DNA from: Dehalococcoidia bacterium
GTDB taxonomy: Bacteria > Chloroflexota > Dehalococcoidia > Lucifugimonadales > Lucifugimonadaceae
NCBI GenBank assembly: GCA_022451965.1
Contig: JAKUNJ010000010.1
Span: 1 to 33,526, forward strand
Reading direction: 5' to 3'
DNA length: 33,526 nt
Below, one piece after another: positions 16,049 to 24,190 of the stretch (its first letter is position 1; each line of letters starts with the position of its first letter). Both the position numbers and the translations under genes were made by a program. The notes beneath the pieces were generated by a model that saw nothing but the letters and a program-made list of their open reading frames with translations, was not told the DNA's origin and searched no databases.

Positions 16049-17143
16049 CTAATCATGCTTTAACCTGTTTGCTTCCTCAGGTAAATCTATAAGTCTTTTA
16101 TAATATTTCTCTGGTTCTACAATATCTAATTTTCCAATATTTGTCATGATCTTAAGAGCATTCTGATAATCCAAGATACTAATTCTCTCAGACTCAACAT
16201 TTCCATCAGGATTACCATTATGCCAATTTATTAATGGTAATGTAATTCCAGTTACTCTATATCCAAAGGGTAGAAAAGCAGATGCTTCACAACCTCCAAG
16301 ATTCATTAGTTGCCTCTGAAATCTAAAATCTTTTTCAGTTTCTTGGATATCTTTTGCAGAAGATAAAAGAATGATTTCACCATCATTATTAAAAGTTGAA
16401 ATCCTATCTCCTGCTCTAATAATGGGACCTAAGCCAGAGGTTGCTCCAGGCAATTCACTGCTAGTTTCAATTGAAACAATTATAGAATCTTTGTGAATTC
16501 TTTTGCTCTGAGCAATCACTCTTGCCCCAACTAAACCAACTTCTTCAGCTCTTGTAAATATACCTCTTATAGAATAATTAGATTTTTTATTTTTTAGTTC
16601 TTTGAGCATACCTAATATTAGAGAGCATCCTGCTAAATCGTCTGCTACAGGAGTAATAACTTGATCCCCGGAAACAGTTGGTTTAGGAAGATCAAATACA
16701 ACAGGTGCTGGTACAACTATTGGATCTTTACTTTCAATAAAAATCTCATCCTTAAGTAACCATCTATTTTCATTATTATTAACTTCATCATTTGACTTCA
16801 TTATCTTAGCATTTATTTGGTAGTCTTCATAAAATACTATGACGGGAGTAGATAAATTTTCGCAATTTTTTGGTAATCCACCAAGAGGTACTGCTCTATA
16901 AGTTGATTCATTTACTTTTTCAATAATTTCAAATCCTGGATGATCCATATGAGCTAAGAAAACGACTTCTTCATTATAATTTCCTTGAAGAAAGACTTCT
17001 ATATTACCCCACTCATCAATATCAAAATCTAGTCCCATTTTTTTTATTTCATGTTGTATAAAATTTGATATTTTATATTCATAAAATGAAGTTGTAGGAA
17101 TTTCTGAGATTTTTAAGAAAGTTGATAATTCTTCTGATTTCAT
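16049..17143 (-). CDS. M42-family metallo-aminopeptidase-like protein
   Basis: 364 residues. The di-metal site of M42/M20 peptidases is complete: His65 and Asp67 in LAHMDHPGF, bridging Asp168 in VADDLAGC, Glu200/Glu201 in RAEEVGLVGA (general base and ligand), Glu226 in SIETS, and His308 in INWHNGN. The inserted dodecamerisation/PA-like domain characteristic of M42 spans roughly 70-160. M42 enzymes are cytoplasmic, multimeric aminopeptidases; cellulase-type relatives also occur. It is the first gene of a minus-strand pair with the ThDP enzyme. Substitution of the usual AHMDEIG by AHMDHPG and the late LINWHNGNPDGN differ from classic FrvX/YsdC, so substrate may differ. Confidence 0.87.
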   Translation of the reverse strand: MKSEELSTFLKISEIPTTSFYEYKISNFIQHEIKKMGLDFDIDEWGNIEVFLQGNYNEEVVFLAHMDHPGFEIIEKVNESTYRAVPLGGLPKNCENLSTPVIVFYEDYQINAKIMKSNDEVNNNENRWLLKDEIFIESKDPIVVPAPVVFDLPKPTVSGDQVITPVADDLAGCSLILGMLKELKNKKSNYSIRGIFTRAEEVGLVGARVIAQSKRIHKDSIIVSIETSSELPGATSGLGPIIRAGDRISTFNNDGEIILLSSAKDIQETEKDFRFQRQLMNLGGCEASAFLPFGYRVTGITLPLINWHNGNPDGNVESERISILDYQNALKIMTNIGKLDIVEPEKYYKRLIDLPEEANRLKHD

Positions 17144-17288
17144 AAAATAACAATAAATTAAAATAAGAAAAAAAACTATTTTTCCTTATTAATTACGATT
17201 TCTTTTTTTAAATTATTTTATACGATAAAGCGAAATAGGAATTAAATATTATGATAGGTTATTTAGATTATTGAAAGGATATAAATAA
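17144..17288. other. 145-base divergent intergenic region
   Basis: Lies between the M42 peptidase start (minus) and the 2-hydroxyacid dehydrogenase start (plus). Very AT-rich with homopolymer runs. TATTAT and TATGAT hexamers occur at 17247-17255 but without a convincing -35 element at the right distance. AAAGGA about 10 bases before the ATG at 17289 is a plausible ribosome-binding site. No RNA gene seen. Confidence 0.4.
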
Positions 17289-18311
17289 ATGGCAAAATAT
17301 AAAGTAGTTTTTCTAGGTCCAGAGGATGATAATCTGGAATACGAAAAAGCAGAAATGGCAGATTTAGATGTTGAGTTTGTAAAGGCTAATCCACGTTCAG
17401 AGGGAGAGGCAATGGAAGTAGTGAAGGATGCTGATGCAATATTAAATAGAGCAGGATGGGGAAGTGAACAATTTATAAAGTCTACAAAAAACTGCAAAGT
17501 GCTAGCGGTTTATTCCCATGGATTTAATCATGTAGATGCAGAAGCTGCAACTGAACATGGAATGATGATAACAAATGGAGCAGGAATGTGCGCAGAAGAA
17601 GTATCTAATCAGGCTGTAGCTTTTACACTTGCACTAAATAGACAAGTAGTTCAGTATACACTTCAACTAAGAGATGGTGGAAAATGGAATGGTGGAGAAT
17701 TTAGTCCTATTGAACCTCTTGATGAGCAAACTCTTGGTATTATAGGATTCGGAAATATAGGTAGGCAAATTGCAAGAAAACTTGGAGCATGGAGAATGAA
17801 TACTCTTGTTTATGATCCGTATTGTCCTCCTTGGTTAATTAAGGAATATGGTGTTGAACAGGTATGGGAACTAAATGATATTTTCAAGAAGTCAGACTAT
17901 GTCATAGCTATCGTGCCATTAAATCCTGAGACTTATCATATGATTGGCAAAGAACAATTTGATCATATGAAAGAAAGTGCTTACTTTATCAATGTTTGTA
18001 GAGGTTCTGTAGTTGACGAAAAAGACTTAATAGAAGCACTAAATAATAAAAAATTCAGAGGAGCTGGTCTGGATGTATTTGAACAGGAACCAGCTGATCC
18101 TAATAATCCTCTATTTAGTATGCCAAATGTAATTGTTGCTCCTCACATAGCTGGTCAATCAACAAGATCTGCGTGGTTATCTAGAAGAAGGGCTTCACAA
18201 CAAGTAGCAGCTGTTCTAAGAGGACAAAGACCTTCAGCATTGCAAAATCCAGCTGTAACATCTAAGTTAGAAATGTTAAGTTCTATGCCAGCCAATGAGC
18301 CAAAATTATAG
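17289..18311 (+). CDS. D-isomer-specific 2-hydroxyacid dehydrogenase
   Basis: NAD-dependent oxidoreductase of 340 residues that interconverts 2-keto and D-2-hydroxy acids. N-terminal substrate domain with AVYSHGFNHVD (73-83), Rossmann motif GFGNIG (153-158), Asp176 at the end of strand 2 (VYDPY) favouring NAD, and the catalytic triad Arg238 in VCRGS, Glu267 in EQEP and His286 in PHIAGQS. Without an ACT domain it is not a typical full-length SerA; glyoxylate/hydroxypyruvate reductase or phosphoglycerate dehydrogenase-like are the options. AAAGGA lies upstream of the ATG. A 30-bp palindrome separates it from the phosphotriesterase-like gene on the same strand. Confidence 0.92.
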   Translation: MAKYKVVFLGPEDDNLEYEKAEMADLDVEFVKANPRSEGEAMEVVKDADAILNRAGWGSEQFIKSTKNCKVLAVYSHGFNHVDAEAATEHGMMITNGAGMCAEEVSNQAVAFTLALNRQVVQYTLQLRDGGKWNGGEFSPIEPLDEQTLGIIGFGNIGRQIARKLGAWRMNTLVYDPYCPPWLIKEYGVEQVWELNDIFKKSDYVIAIVPLNPETYHMIGKEQFDHMKESAYFINVCRGSVVDEKDLIEALNNKKFRGAGLDVFEQEPADPNNPLFSMPNVIVAPHIAGQSTRSAWLSRRRASQQVAAVLRGQRPSALQNPAVTSKLEMLSSMPANEPKL

Positions 18312-18347
18312 TAAATTTAGTCAATAAACTAACTTAATAATCTTCTA

Positions 18348-18377
18348 TGTAAACCCAAATAATTATTTGGGTTTACA
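18348..18377. repeat. Perfect 30-bp palindrome between two co-directional genes
   Basis: TGTAAACCCAAATAA is followed directly by its exact reverse complement, giving a 30-base perfect palindrome centred at 18362/18363. As RNA it could fold into a 13-bp stem with an AATT loop. No T-run follows on the plus strand (AGGAAATAAC comes next), so it is not a classic intrinsic terminator. As DNA it has the symmetry of a repressor operator. Its right end touches the AGGA that precedes the GTG start at 18392. Confidence 0.8.
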
Positions 18378-18391
18378 GGAAATAACATGGA

Positions 18392-19462
18392 GTGGAATCT
18401 CTAATTATGGTTAATAAAGAAAATGAAGGTAAAGTAATGACAGTGCTTGGGCCTATTAATCCAATAGAAGTGGGTAACACTACCACACATGACCATGTAC
18501 TAATTAATTTTCAGGCAATTCTTACCGATCCGTTAAACCCTCTCGACAAAAAATATATGGAAGAAAAAATATCTTTGGAAAATATCGGTTGGGTAAGATT
18601 CAATTGGTCATCTTCTAGAGATAATCTAGTTTATGAAGATGAAGAAATAGCTTATGAAGAGCTTGGACATTACAAAAACTCTGGAGGGCAAACTATAGTT
18701 GATGTAACTAATATAGGTTTAGGAAGAAATCCAAATAAATTAAGAAATATCAGTAAAAAAACTGGTGTAAATATAGTAATGGGATCTGGGTTTTATGTAG
18801 AGCTTGCACAAAAAAAAGGATATGCGAAAGATGGAATTGAATCTATATTTGAAATTATTATGGATGACATAAAATTTGGAGCAGATAAAACAGATATTAG
18901 ATCAGGTATTATTGGTGAAATTGGGTGTTCTTGGCCGTGGACTGATAATGAAAAACTTTCAATGGAAGCTTCTGTAATGGCACATAAAGAAACTGGACTT
19001 CCTTTGTTAATTCATCCTGGAAGAAATGAACTTGCGCCACTTGAAATTATAAATTACATATATAATCTGGGAGCTGACCTTAGTAATGTAGTAATGGGTC
19101 ACGTAGATAGAACAATTTTTGATTTCAATATCTTAAAAGATACTTCTGAAACAGGTGTTTATATCAACCTTGATTTATGGGGACATGACAGCCCTTTCTA
19201 TCCTCTTGCACCAGAAGCATATATGCCAGGAGATCATGAAAGATTAGATATGGTTGAATTTCTAATAGAAAATAGTTTTGAAGATAATATTTTATTAGCT
19301 CAAGATATTTGTACTAAACATAGACTGAAAAAATTTGGAGGTCATGGTTTTGATCATTTGCTTAAAAGAATTGTTCCATGGATGAAAAGCAGAAATATAG
19401 ATAAAGAAAATATAGATAAGATGATGATTAAAAATCCTCAAACAATGCTTACAATAAAGTAA
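18392..19462 (+). CDS. Phosphotriesterase-family metal hydrolase (PTE/PLL-like)
   Basis: TIM-barrel binuclear metal hydrolase, up to 356 residues. Metal ligands in longest-frame numbering: His33 and His35 in THDHV, the bridging residue apparently the Glu of IIGEIGC (as in Php-type homologues rather than a carboxylated Lys), later His in LLIHPGRN and VVMGHVDR, and Asp in LLAQDIC. Family members include lactonases, phosphotriesterases and Php proteins of unknown substrate. Start is uncertain: GTG 18392 with AGGA 11 bases upstream, ATG 18407, or ATG 18437, which has GAAGG 7 bases upstream and begins right at the conserved TVLGPI core. Its stop overlaps the lipoprotein start by one base. Confidence 0.88.
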   Translation: MESLIMVNKENEGKVMTVLGPINPIEVGNTTTHDHVLINFQAILTDPLNPLDKKYMEEKISLENIGWVRFNWSSSRDNLVYEDEEIAYEELGHYKNSGGQTIVDVTNIGLGRNPNKLRNISKKTGVNIVMGSGFYVELAQKKGYAKDGIESIFEIIMDDIKFGADKTDIRSGIIGEIGCSWPWTDNEKLSMEASVMAHKETGLPLLIHPGRNELAPLEIINYIYNLGADLSNVVMGHVDRTIFDFNILKDTSETGVYINLDLWGHDSPFYPLAPEAYMPGDHERLDMVEFLIENSFEDNILLAQDICTKHRLKKFGGHGFDHLLKRIVPWMKSRNIDKENIDKMMIKNPQTMLTIK

Positions 19463-20304
19463 TGATAAAAAAAATATTTCTAATACTTTTTGTACTATTC
19501 AGTTGTTCAAATGAAATAAGTAATCAATCTAATCCTGATAATATTTCTTTATTTGTAATCACTGAAGATATTACTTTAGGTGAAAACAGAGTAGTTTATA
19601 CAGTTCTTGATAAAGAAGGAAATAATATTTCTGAAAATATGAATTTTAAATTGAAGAAAATAGATGATAGCAAAGAAATGATCATAGATGATTATGAGTT
19701 GGTAGACTGGCCTGGAAATAGGAGTGTATTTAAGAGTGATATAGCTTTTGATTCAACAGGTTACTGGGAGATTATTGGTGAATACAAAAAAAGTAATACA
19801 AAAGGGGTAATAGAAGTTAAGGAAATCTCTAGCACACTTAATACTGGGGAAAAAGTTTCTTCAATTAAGACCCCAAGTCTAGAAAATAAAAAAATAATAG
19901 ATTTATCAACAGATATAGAGCCAGACATAAATTTATATTCTCATAGTTTAGATATTGCTTTAGAAAAGAAAGTTCCAATAATTCTTTCTTTTTCTACTCC
20001 AGGTTTATGTGTAACTGCTATATGTGCACCTCAGTTAAATGTCCTAAAGGAAATAAGAAGTAATTACCAAGACAAACTTATAGTTATTCATGTAGAAATT
20101 TGGGAAAATTTCAAAGAAATTATGAATACTGGCGATTTTTCTGTGGGAAACCTAAACGAATCAGTACAATTGTTTGGAATAACAAGTGAGCCTTGGACTT
20201 TCCTGATAAATAATAATGGTTTTGTAGAAAATAGATATCAAGGATTTGTTGACTATAAAGAATTAAAAAAAGACTTGAGTAAAATTAATGTTTATGATCA
20301 ATAA
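19462..20304 (+). CDS. Lipoprotein with C-terminal thioredoxin-like domain
   Basis: 280 residues. A short signal peptide (MIKKIFLILFVLFSC) ends in a lipobox with Cys15, so the mature protein should be lipid-anchored outside the membrane. Residues 27-122 form a beta-rich domain (ITLGENRVVYTVLDKEG, YWEIIGEY) resembling an Ig-like or carboxypeptidase-regulatory fold. From about 150 a thioredoxin-like domain appears: VPIILSFSTPGLCVTAIC with Cys183 and Cys188 (CxxxxC, as in SCO1-like and some peroxiredoxin relatives rather than CxxC), and EPWTFLINNNGFV with the cis-Pro. Coupled by a one-base overlap to the phosphotriesterase-like gene. Its last 20 bases overlap the convergent small lipoprotein gene. 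Redox or metal-handling role inferred only. Confidence 0.8.
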   Translation: MIKKIFLILFVLFSCSNEISNQSNPDNISLFVITEDITLGENRVVYTVLDKEGNNISENMNFKLKKIDDSKEMIIDDYELVDWPGNRSVFKSDIAFDSTGYWEIIGEYKKSNTKGVIEVKEISSTLNTGEKVSSIKTPSLENKKIIDLSTDIEPDINLYSHSLDIALEKKVPIILSFSTPGLCVTAICAPQLNVLKEIRSNYQDKLIVIHVEIWENFKEIMNTGDFSVGNLNESVQLFGITSEPWTFLINNNGFVENRYQGFVDYKELKKDLSKINVYDQ

Positions 20305-20695
20305 ATCTAAGATTAACGATTCTATGATAAGATTTTTCTGGACTTTCTGAGTTTTTTATTTTTTCAAACTCAACAAAAACTTTATCACCGTTTATCATAT
20401 GAGATTGAAAATGTGAATATGTATAAGATAAATTTATTGTTTCTAAAGATTGAGCAGGATTAACATAGAATAATTTTGTATTGTCATCTTTATCTATAAT
20501 TTTAATTTGAGAAACTCTTTTCGGATATCCTAATTTGTAAAGATTATCATGATCTTTTAGATCAGCCCAAATTGACTCTTTATTATCATTTTCAATCAAA
20601 ATTCCGGGCTGGATAAAAGTAATTCTACCCTCAAAATCATTAGTAGCTGAACATGAGAATAAAAGAATAATAACTAATATAAGAAATTTATTCAT
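20285..20695 (-). CDS. Small predicted lipoprotein, unknown function
   Basis: 136 residues. N-terminal MNKFLILVIILLFSC gives a type II signal peptide with lipobox Cys15. The mature part is beta-strand rich (EGRITFIQPGILIEN, KLFYVNPAQSL, KVFVEFEKIKN) and might form an OB-like or small beta-barrel, but no family is recognised. The start ATG at 20695 lies inside the end of the TPR gene (8-base overlap), so it is likely translationally coupled to it. The 3' end overlaps the thioredoxin-type lipoprotein gene on the plus strand by 20 bases. Confidence 0.72.
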   Translation of the reverse strand: MNKFLILVIILLFSCSATNDFEGRITFIQPGILIENDNKESIWADLKDHDNLYKLGYPKRVSQIKIIDKDDNTKLFYVNPAQSLETINLSYTYSHFQSHMINGDKVFVEFEKIKNSESPEKSYHRIVNLRFIDHKH

Positions 20696-21512
20696 CTTCT
20701 AACTCAATGAGTAATGCTTTAGCCTTATCTATAAGATGCTGCTTACGTGGATTTTTTGCAATTTCGATAGCTTCTTCAAAATCAAATTTCGCATCTGTTT
20801 TGTTACCAATTATTCTATATAATTGTCCTCTTTCAATATAGTAAGCTGGCTGAGATCTATCCATATCAATGGCTTTATTAAGTTCAATCATACCGTTATC
20901 AAAATCAAACATATTTACATAATTTTTACCTCTCCAAAAATAAATCGAAGAATCATCAGGTTCAATTTTTATAGCCAAATCAAAAATTTCTTTTGATTGA
21001 TCATATAGTCCTTTTTGAGTCTTAACTGCACCTAATACAATCAATGCCCTTACATCATTCTGATCAATTTCTAAGGCTCTAGATGAGAATGTTTCTGAAG
21101 CATCATAATCTCCTAAATAATATAGAACCAAAGATTTTTTTGATAAATGAGAGGCTATTGAAGAGTTTATAGAAATAGCTTTATCTATATATTCTAATGA
21201 TTGATCTAAATCATTTTGAAGTAATAATGATTCTGAATATCCTTCCCAAGCTTTAGAAAATTCAGGATCAATAATAACTAGTTTCTCAAATGAATTCTCT
21301 GCTTCTTTATATTTACCTTGATTTAAGTACCTATTGCCTCTAATGTATAAATCTAATGAAGCTTCTGGAGAATATGTATATATCTTTGGTTCTAATTCAA
21401 TATTTTCCTCAAATAAATTACAAGAAAATAAAAATAAAATCAAAGATATAAAAAGTAATAAAGAGAAAATTATAAAACTAAACTTAATTGAATTTCTAAA
21501 GTACATATTCAT
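20688..21512 (-). CDS. TPR-repeat lipoprotein
   Basis: 274 residues. MNMYFRNSIKF plus a hydrophobic stretch (about 12-30) ends in FLFSC, a lipobox with Cys31, so the protein is predicted to be exported and lipid-anchored. From about 50 to 265 it consists of roughly six tetratricopeptide repeats (for example RGNRYLNQGKYKEAENSFEKL, KSLVLYYLGDYDASETFSSRA, ERGQLYRIIGNKTDAKFDFEE), a protein-protein interaction scaffold. Its ATG overlaps the stop of holA by 4 bases (ATGA), tying it to that gene and to the small lipoprotein downstream. Partner unknown. Confidence 0.88.
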   Translation of the reverse strand: MNMYFRNSIKFSFIIFSLLLFISLILFLFSCNLFEENIELEPKIYTYSPEASLDLYIRGNRYLNQGKYKEAENSFEKLVIIDPEFSKAWEGYSESLLLQNDLDQSLEYIDKAISINSSIASHLSKKSLVLYYLGDYDASETFSSRALEIDQNDVRALIVLGAVKTQKGLYDQSKEIFDLAIKIEPDDSSIYFWRGKNYVNMFDFDNGMIELNKAIDMDRSQPAYYIERGQLYRIIGNKTDAKFDFEEAIEIAKNPRKQHLIDKAKALLIELEDE

Positions 21513-22459
21513 ACTACATAAATTAATTTTTGAAGAATTTCTTTTTCACTCTTGCTACCAGATTTTATTTGAATATCCATTTCAAGCAAATTTTCTAAAA
21601 TTTCTTTCATTCTTTTATTTGAATGTTGTTTGGATTGATTAACTATTTTGTTAAATGCATAAGAAGAACTTACTTGAATTTTCTTTTGTAAATCTTTTAA
21701 ATTCATTGTGTGATTAAGTTCTTGAGCCATGATAATTAATCTTACTTGCCTGGATAACATCTGTTGTATTGAAAAAAAATTTTGACCACTACCAACCATT
21801 ACTTGTAATAGCTTACTGGATTTTAATATATTTTTTTCTAATATTGAATCAATAAGTTCAAAGATTGAACTTTCTTTTATCCCTGAGACCATCAATTCAA
21901 TATCTTCTTCTTCAATAATCTTATCGGGTTTATAATTACTTAGCTTAATCAATTCATTATCTAGATAACGATAGTTACTTCCTATAAGATCAATAAGTTT
22001 ATTGATCCCTGATTGAGAAATTTTTATATTATAGTGAGATTGTCTTTGAATAATCCAATTCTTTATTTTTTCCCATGATCCTCGTCCTGTTGGTATATTA
22101 AACAAAAATACTTCACTTAAATCTGAAATATTTGACACTTTATTGGATTTGAGATTTATTTCTTTGTTTTCAACAAAAATTATTTCGTTGACATTAGGTT
22201 TATTTAATGTGGATTCGTAAAAATCTTTCCATTCTTCAGATTTACTAGAAATTATTTTTGATACTAAATCATGAAATACTAAGATCCTTCTTCCTCCAAA
22301 CAAAGAAATTGTATGAATATATTCCTTGTAGCTATTAAAGGAAATATTGTGTGAATAAATAACATTTAGATCCAAATCTGGATCATTTTTATCACCTATT
22401 AATTTTTCGAGTTTTTCTTTTGTTGAAAACTCATCATTCCCATGAAGTAACTTTATCAA
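21509..22459 (-). CDS. holA: DNA polymerase III delta subunit
   Basis: Clamp-loader subunit of 316 residues, close to the usual 330-345. It opens the beta sliding clamp during loading. MIKLLHGNDEF at the N-terminus, followed by the domain-I strand FGGRRILVFHDL (about 54-65), is typical of HolA. Later features are IKNWIIQRQSHYNIKISQSGINKLIDLIGSN (about 131-160, domain II) and the C-terminal helical collar with FFSIQQMLSRQVRLI (about 228-242). The start codon is TTG at 22459 with no Shine-Dalgarno; no in-frame ATG lies near, so TTG is chosen. It is first in a minus-strand unit with the TPR and small lipoprotein genes. Confidence 0.88.
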   Translation of the reverse strand: MIKLLHGNDEFSTKEKLEKLIGDKNDPDLDLNVIYSHNISFNSYKEYIHTISLFGGRRILVFHDLVSKIISSKSEEWKDFYESTLNKPNVNEIIFVENKEINLKSNKVSNISDLSEVFLFNIPTGRGSWEKIKNWIIQRQSHYNIKISQSGINKLIDLIGSNYRYLDNELIKLSNYKPDKIIEEEDIELMVSGIKESSIFELIDSILEKNILKSSKLLQVMVGSGQNFFSIQQMLSRQVRLIIMAQELNHTMNLKDLQKKIQVSSSYAFNKIVNQSKQHSNKRMKEILENLLEMDIQIKSGSKSEKEILQKLIYVV

Positions 22460-22525
22460 TACTTAAAAATAATTTGTTGGTATCATTTAAATTAAGAAAT
22501 TTAATAATTATATTATTACAACTTT

Positions 22526-22864
22526 ATGAGAAATTTCATTCTATTGATACCAAGATTAATTTATTTTGGGAGTCAAATATTAAGAGGCCTATTCGATCCT
22601 AAAATACCACTTAAAATAAAATTTGTGATCGTTCTAGCTTTATTTTATATTATTGCTCCCAATGATATATTGAAGGATTTTATACCTGTAATAGGACAAA
22701 TTGACGATATCATAGTCATAGCACTGACTATGTTGATTTATAAATATCAGACTCTGAAAAATTCATTTAGCAATTATAAAGACGATAAAAATAATGACGA
22801 TAAAATTGTAGATGGGGAATTTAGAACAGTTGAAGATGAAGATGATGATAAAGAAGATGATTAA
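22526..22864 (+). CDS. DUF1232 (YkvA-like) small membrane protein
   Basis: 112 residues. The central DUF1232 signature is clear: PLKIKFVIVLALFYIIAPNDILKDFIPVIGQIDDIIVI, where the family shows Y--sPiDliPdfIPviG-lDD. Two hydrophobic helices (about 32-48 and 60-76) with the DDI motif between them imply a small membrane or membrane-associated protein. The C-terminal 30 residues are a strongly acidic tail rich in Asp and Glu. Function of the family is not established. The ATG has no Shine-Dalgarno. It is 66 bases from the divergent holA start and 30 bases upstream of ychF. Confidence 0.85.
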   Translation: MRNFILLIPRLIYFGSQILRGLFDPKIPLKIKFVIVLALFYIIAPNDILKDFIPVIGQIDDIIVIALTMLIYKYQTLKNSFSNYKDDKNNDDKIVDGEFRTVEDEDDDKEDD

Positions 22865-22894
22865 TAATAAAAGAGTAAATAAGGAATAAGGATA

Positions 22895-23992
22895 ATGGGA
22901 TTTAAGTGTGGAATAGTGGGATTGCCTAATGTTGGAAAATCTACATTATTTAATGCTCTAACTCAAACTAGTAATGCACAAGCAGAAAACTATCCTTTCT
23001 GTACTATAGATCCCAATATAGGAGAAGTTGCAATTCCTGATGATCGCCTAAATAATTTAGCCAAAATAAGTGAATCAGAATCAATTATTCCTACTAAAAT
23101 GTCCTTCGTTGATATAGCTGGATTAGTAAAAGGAGCTTCAAAAGGTGAGGGATTAGGTAATAAGTTTCTAGGAAATATCAGAGAAATGGATGCAATAGCT
23201 TATGTTATAAGGTGTTTTGATGATCCTGATGTTACCCATGTGAACGGATCGATTAATCCAGTTCAAGATAGTGAAATAGTTGAAACTGAATTAATGCTTT
23301 CAGATTTAGAAAGTATTGAATCAAGAATTCCTTCAATTAAAAAAAAAGCTAAATCTGGAGATAAAGAAGCTAACGAATTATTACCTATAATAGATGGAAT
23401 TCATAATCTATTGAGTAATGGTAAACCAGCTAGATTATTAAGTATTCCAGATAGTGAAACTCATAAATTAAAAAGTTTACAATTATTAACAAGTAAACCT
23501 GTTCTTTATGTATGTAATGTTTCTGAAGATGATGCAAAAAATGGAAATAAGTACTCAAAATTAATTCAAGAAATAGCTAGTAATGAAGGTGCTCTTTCAA
23601 TAATTATTTCGGCAAAAATAGAATCTGAAATATCTCAATTAAACGATGAAGAAAAAAAAGAATTCTTAATAGCTTTGGGTTTAGAAAAATCAGGATTGGA
23701 GCAAATAATTCAATCAGGATACAAACTTCTGGATCTGATAACTTACTTTACATCTGGACCAAAAGAATCAAGAGCTTGGACTATACCAAAAGGATCTAAT
23801 GCTCCAAGAGCTGCAAGAGAAATACATACTGATTTCGAAAAAGGATTTATTAGAGCTGAAGTGGTTAGTTACAAAGATTATGTAAGCCTAAGGGGAGAAA
23901 AAAAATCTAAAGAAGCTGGAAAAATGAGAGTAGAAGGAAAAGACTATATAGTGAAAGATGGTGACGTCATTTACTTTAGATTTAACATTTAG
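22895..23992 (+). CDS. ychF: Redox-regulated ATPase/GTPase YchF (OLA1 family)
   Basis: Universal P-loop NTPase of 365 residues associated with ribosomes and stress response; it prefers ATP. G1 GLPNVGKST at 9-17, G3 DIAGLVKGASKGEGLGN (about 73-89), and the altered G4 NVSE (about 208) in place of NKxD, which is the mark of YchF. The C-terminal TGS domain contains TYFTSGPKESRAWTI, AAREIHTDFEKGFIRAEV and the final VKDGDVIYFRF. AAGGA lies 9 bases before the ATG. Full length and intact. Confidence 0.97.
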   Translation: MGFKCGIVGLPNVGKSTLFNALTQTSNAQAENYPFCTIDPNIGEVAIPDDRLNNLAKISESESIIPTKMSFVDIAGLVKGASKGEGLGNKFLGNIREMDAIAYVIRCFDDPDVTHVNGSINPVQDSEIVETELMLSDLESIESRIPSIKKKAKSGDKEANELLPIIDGIHNLLSNGKPARLLSIPDSETHKLKSLQLLTSKPVLYVCNVSEDDAKNGNKYSKLIQEIASNEGALSIIISAKIESEISQLNDEEKKEFLIALGLEKSGLEQIIQSGYKLLDLITYFTSGPKESRAWTIPKGSNAPRAAREIHTDFEKGFIRAEVVSYKDYVSLRGEKKSKEAGKMRVEGKDYIVKDGDVIYFRFNI

Positions 23993-24190
23993 AAATATTC
24001 ATTAAAATCATAACTTACTGATATATTATAAATAAATTGATTTATGCAGAAGTTTTTCTACTATCAAGATTTAACATAACATTAGTCTTTGAGTGAATCA
24101 AAAAAATCAGGTAAATTATTAAATAAGAATAATTAATATAATGTTAAGTATCTAAATAACATCCTATTTTGAATAAAAACGGAGAAGAAA
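23993..24190. other. 198-base intergenic region upstream of the unrecognised gene
   Basis: Follows ychF. No tRNA or other RNA gene is visible. A TATAAT occurs at 24137-24142, but no -35 sits 16-18 bases upstream. ATAAAT-TG-ATTTAT at 24032-24045 is a small AT hairpin followed by GTTTTTCT, possibly a weak terminator for ychF. GGAG at 24181 is the ribosome-binding site for the TTG start at 24191. Confidence 0.4.

Noticed and set aside
23993-24190. Possible tRNA or small RNA gene in the gap after ychF
   Set aside because: No cloverleaf, T-loop consensus or GC-rich stem found; only AT-rich hairpins.
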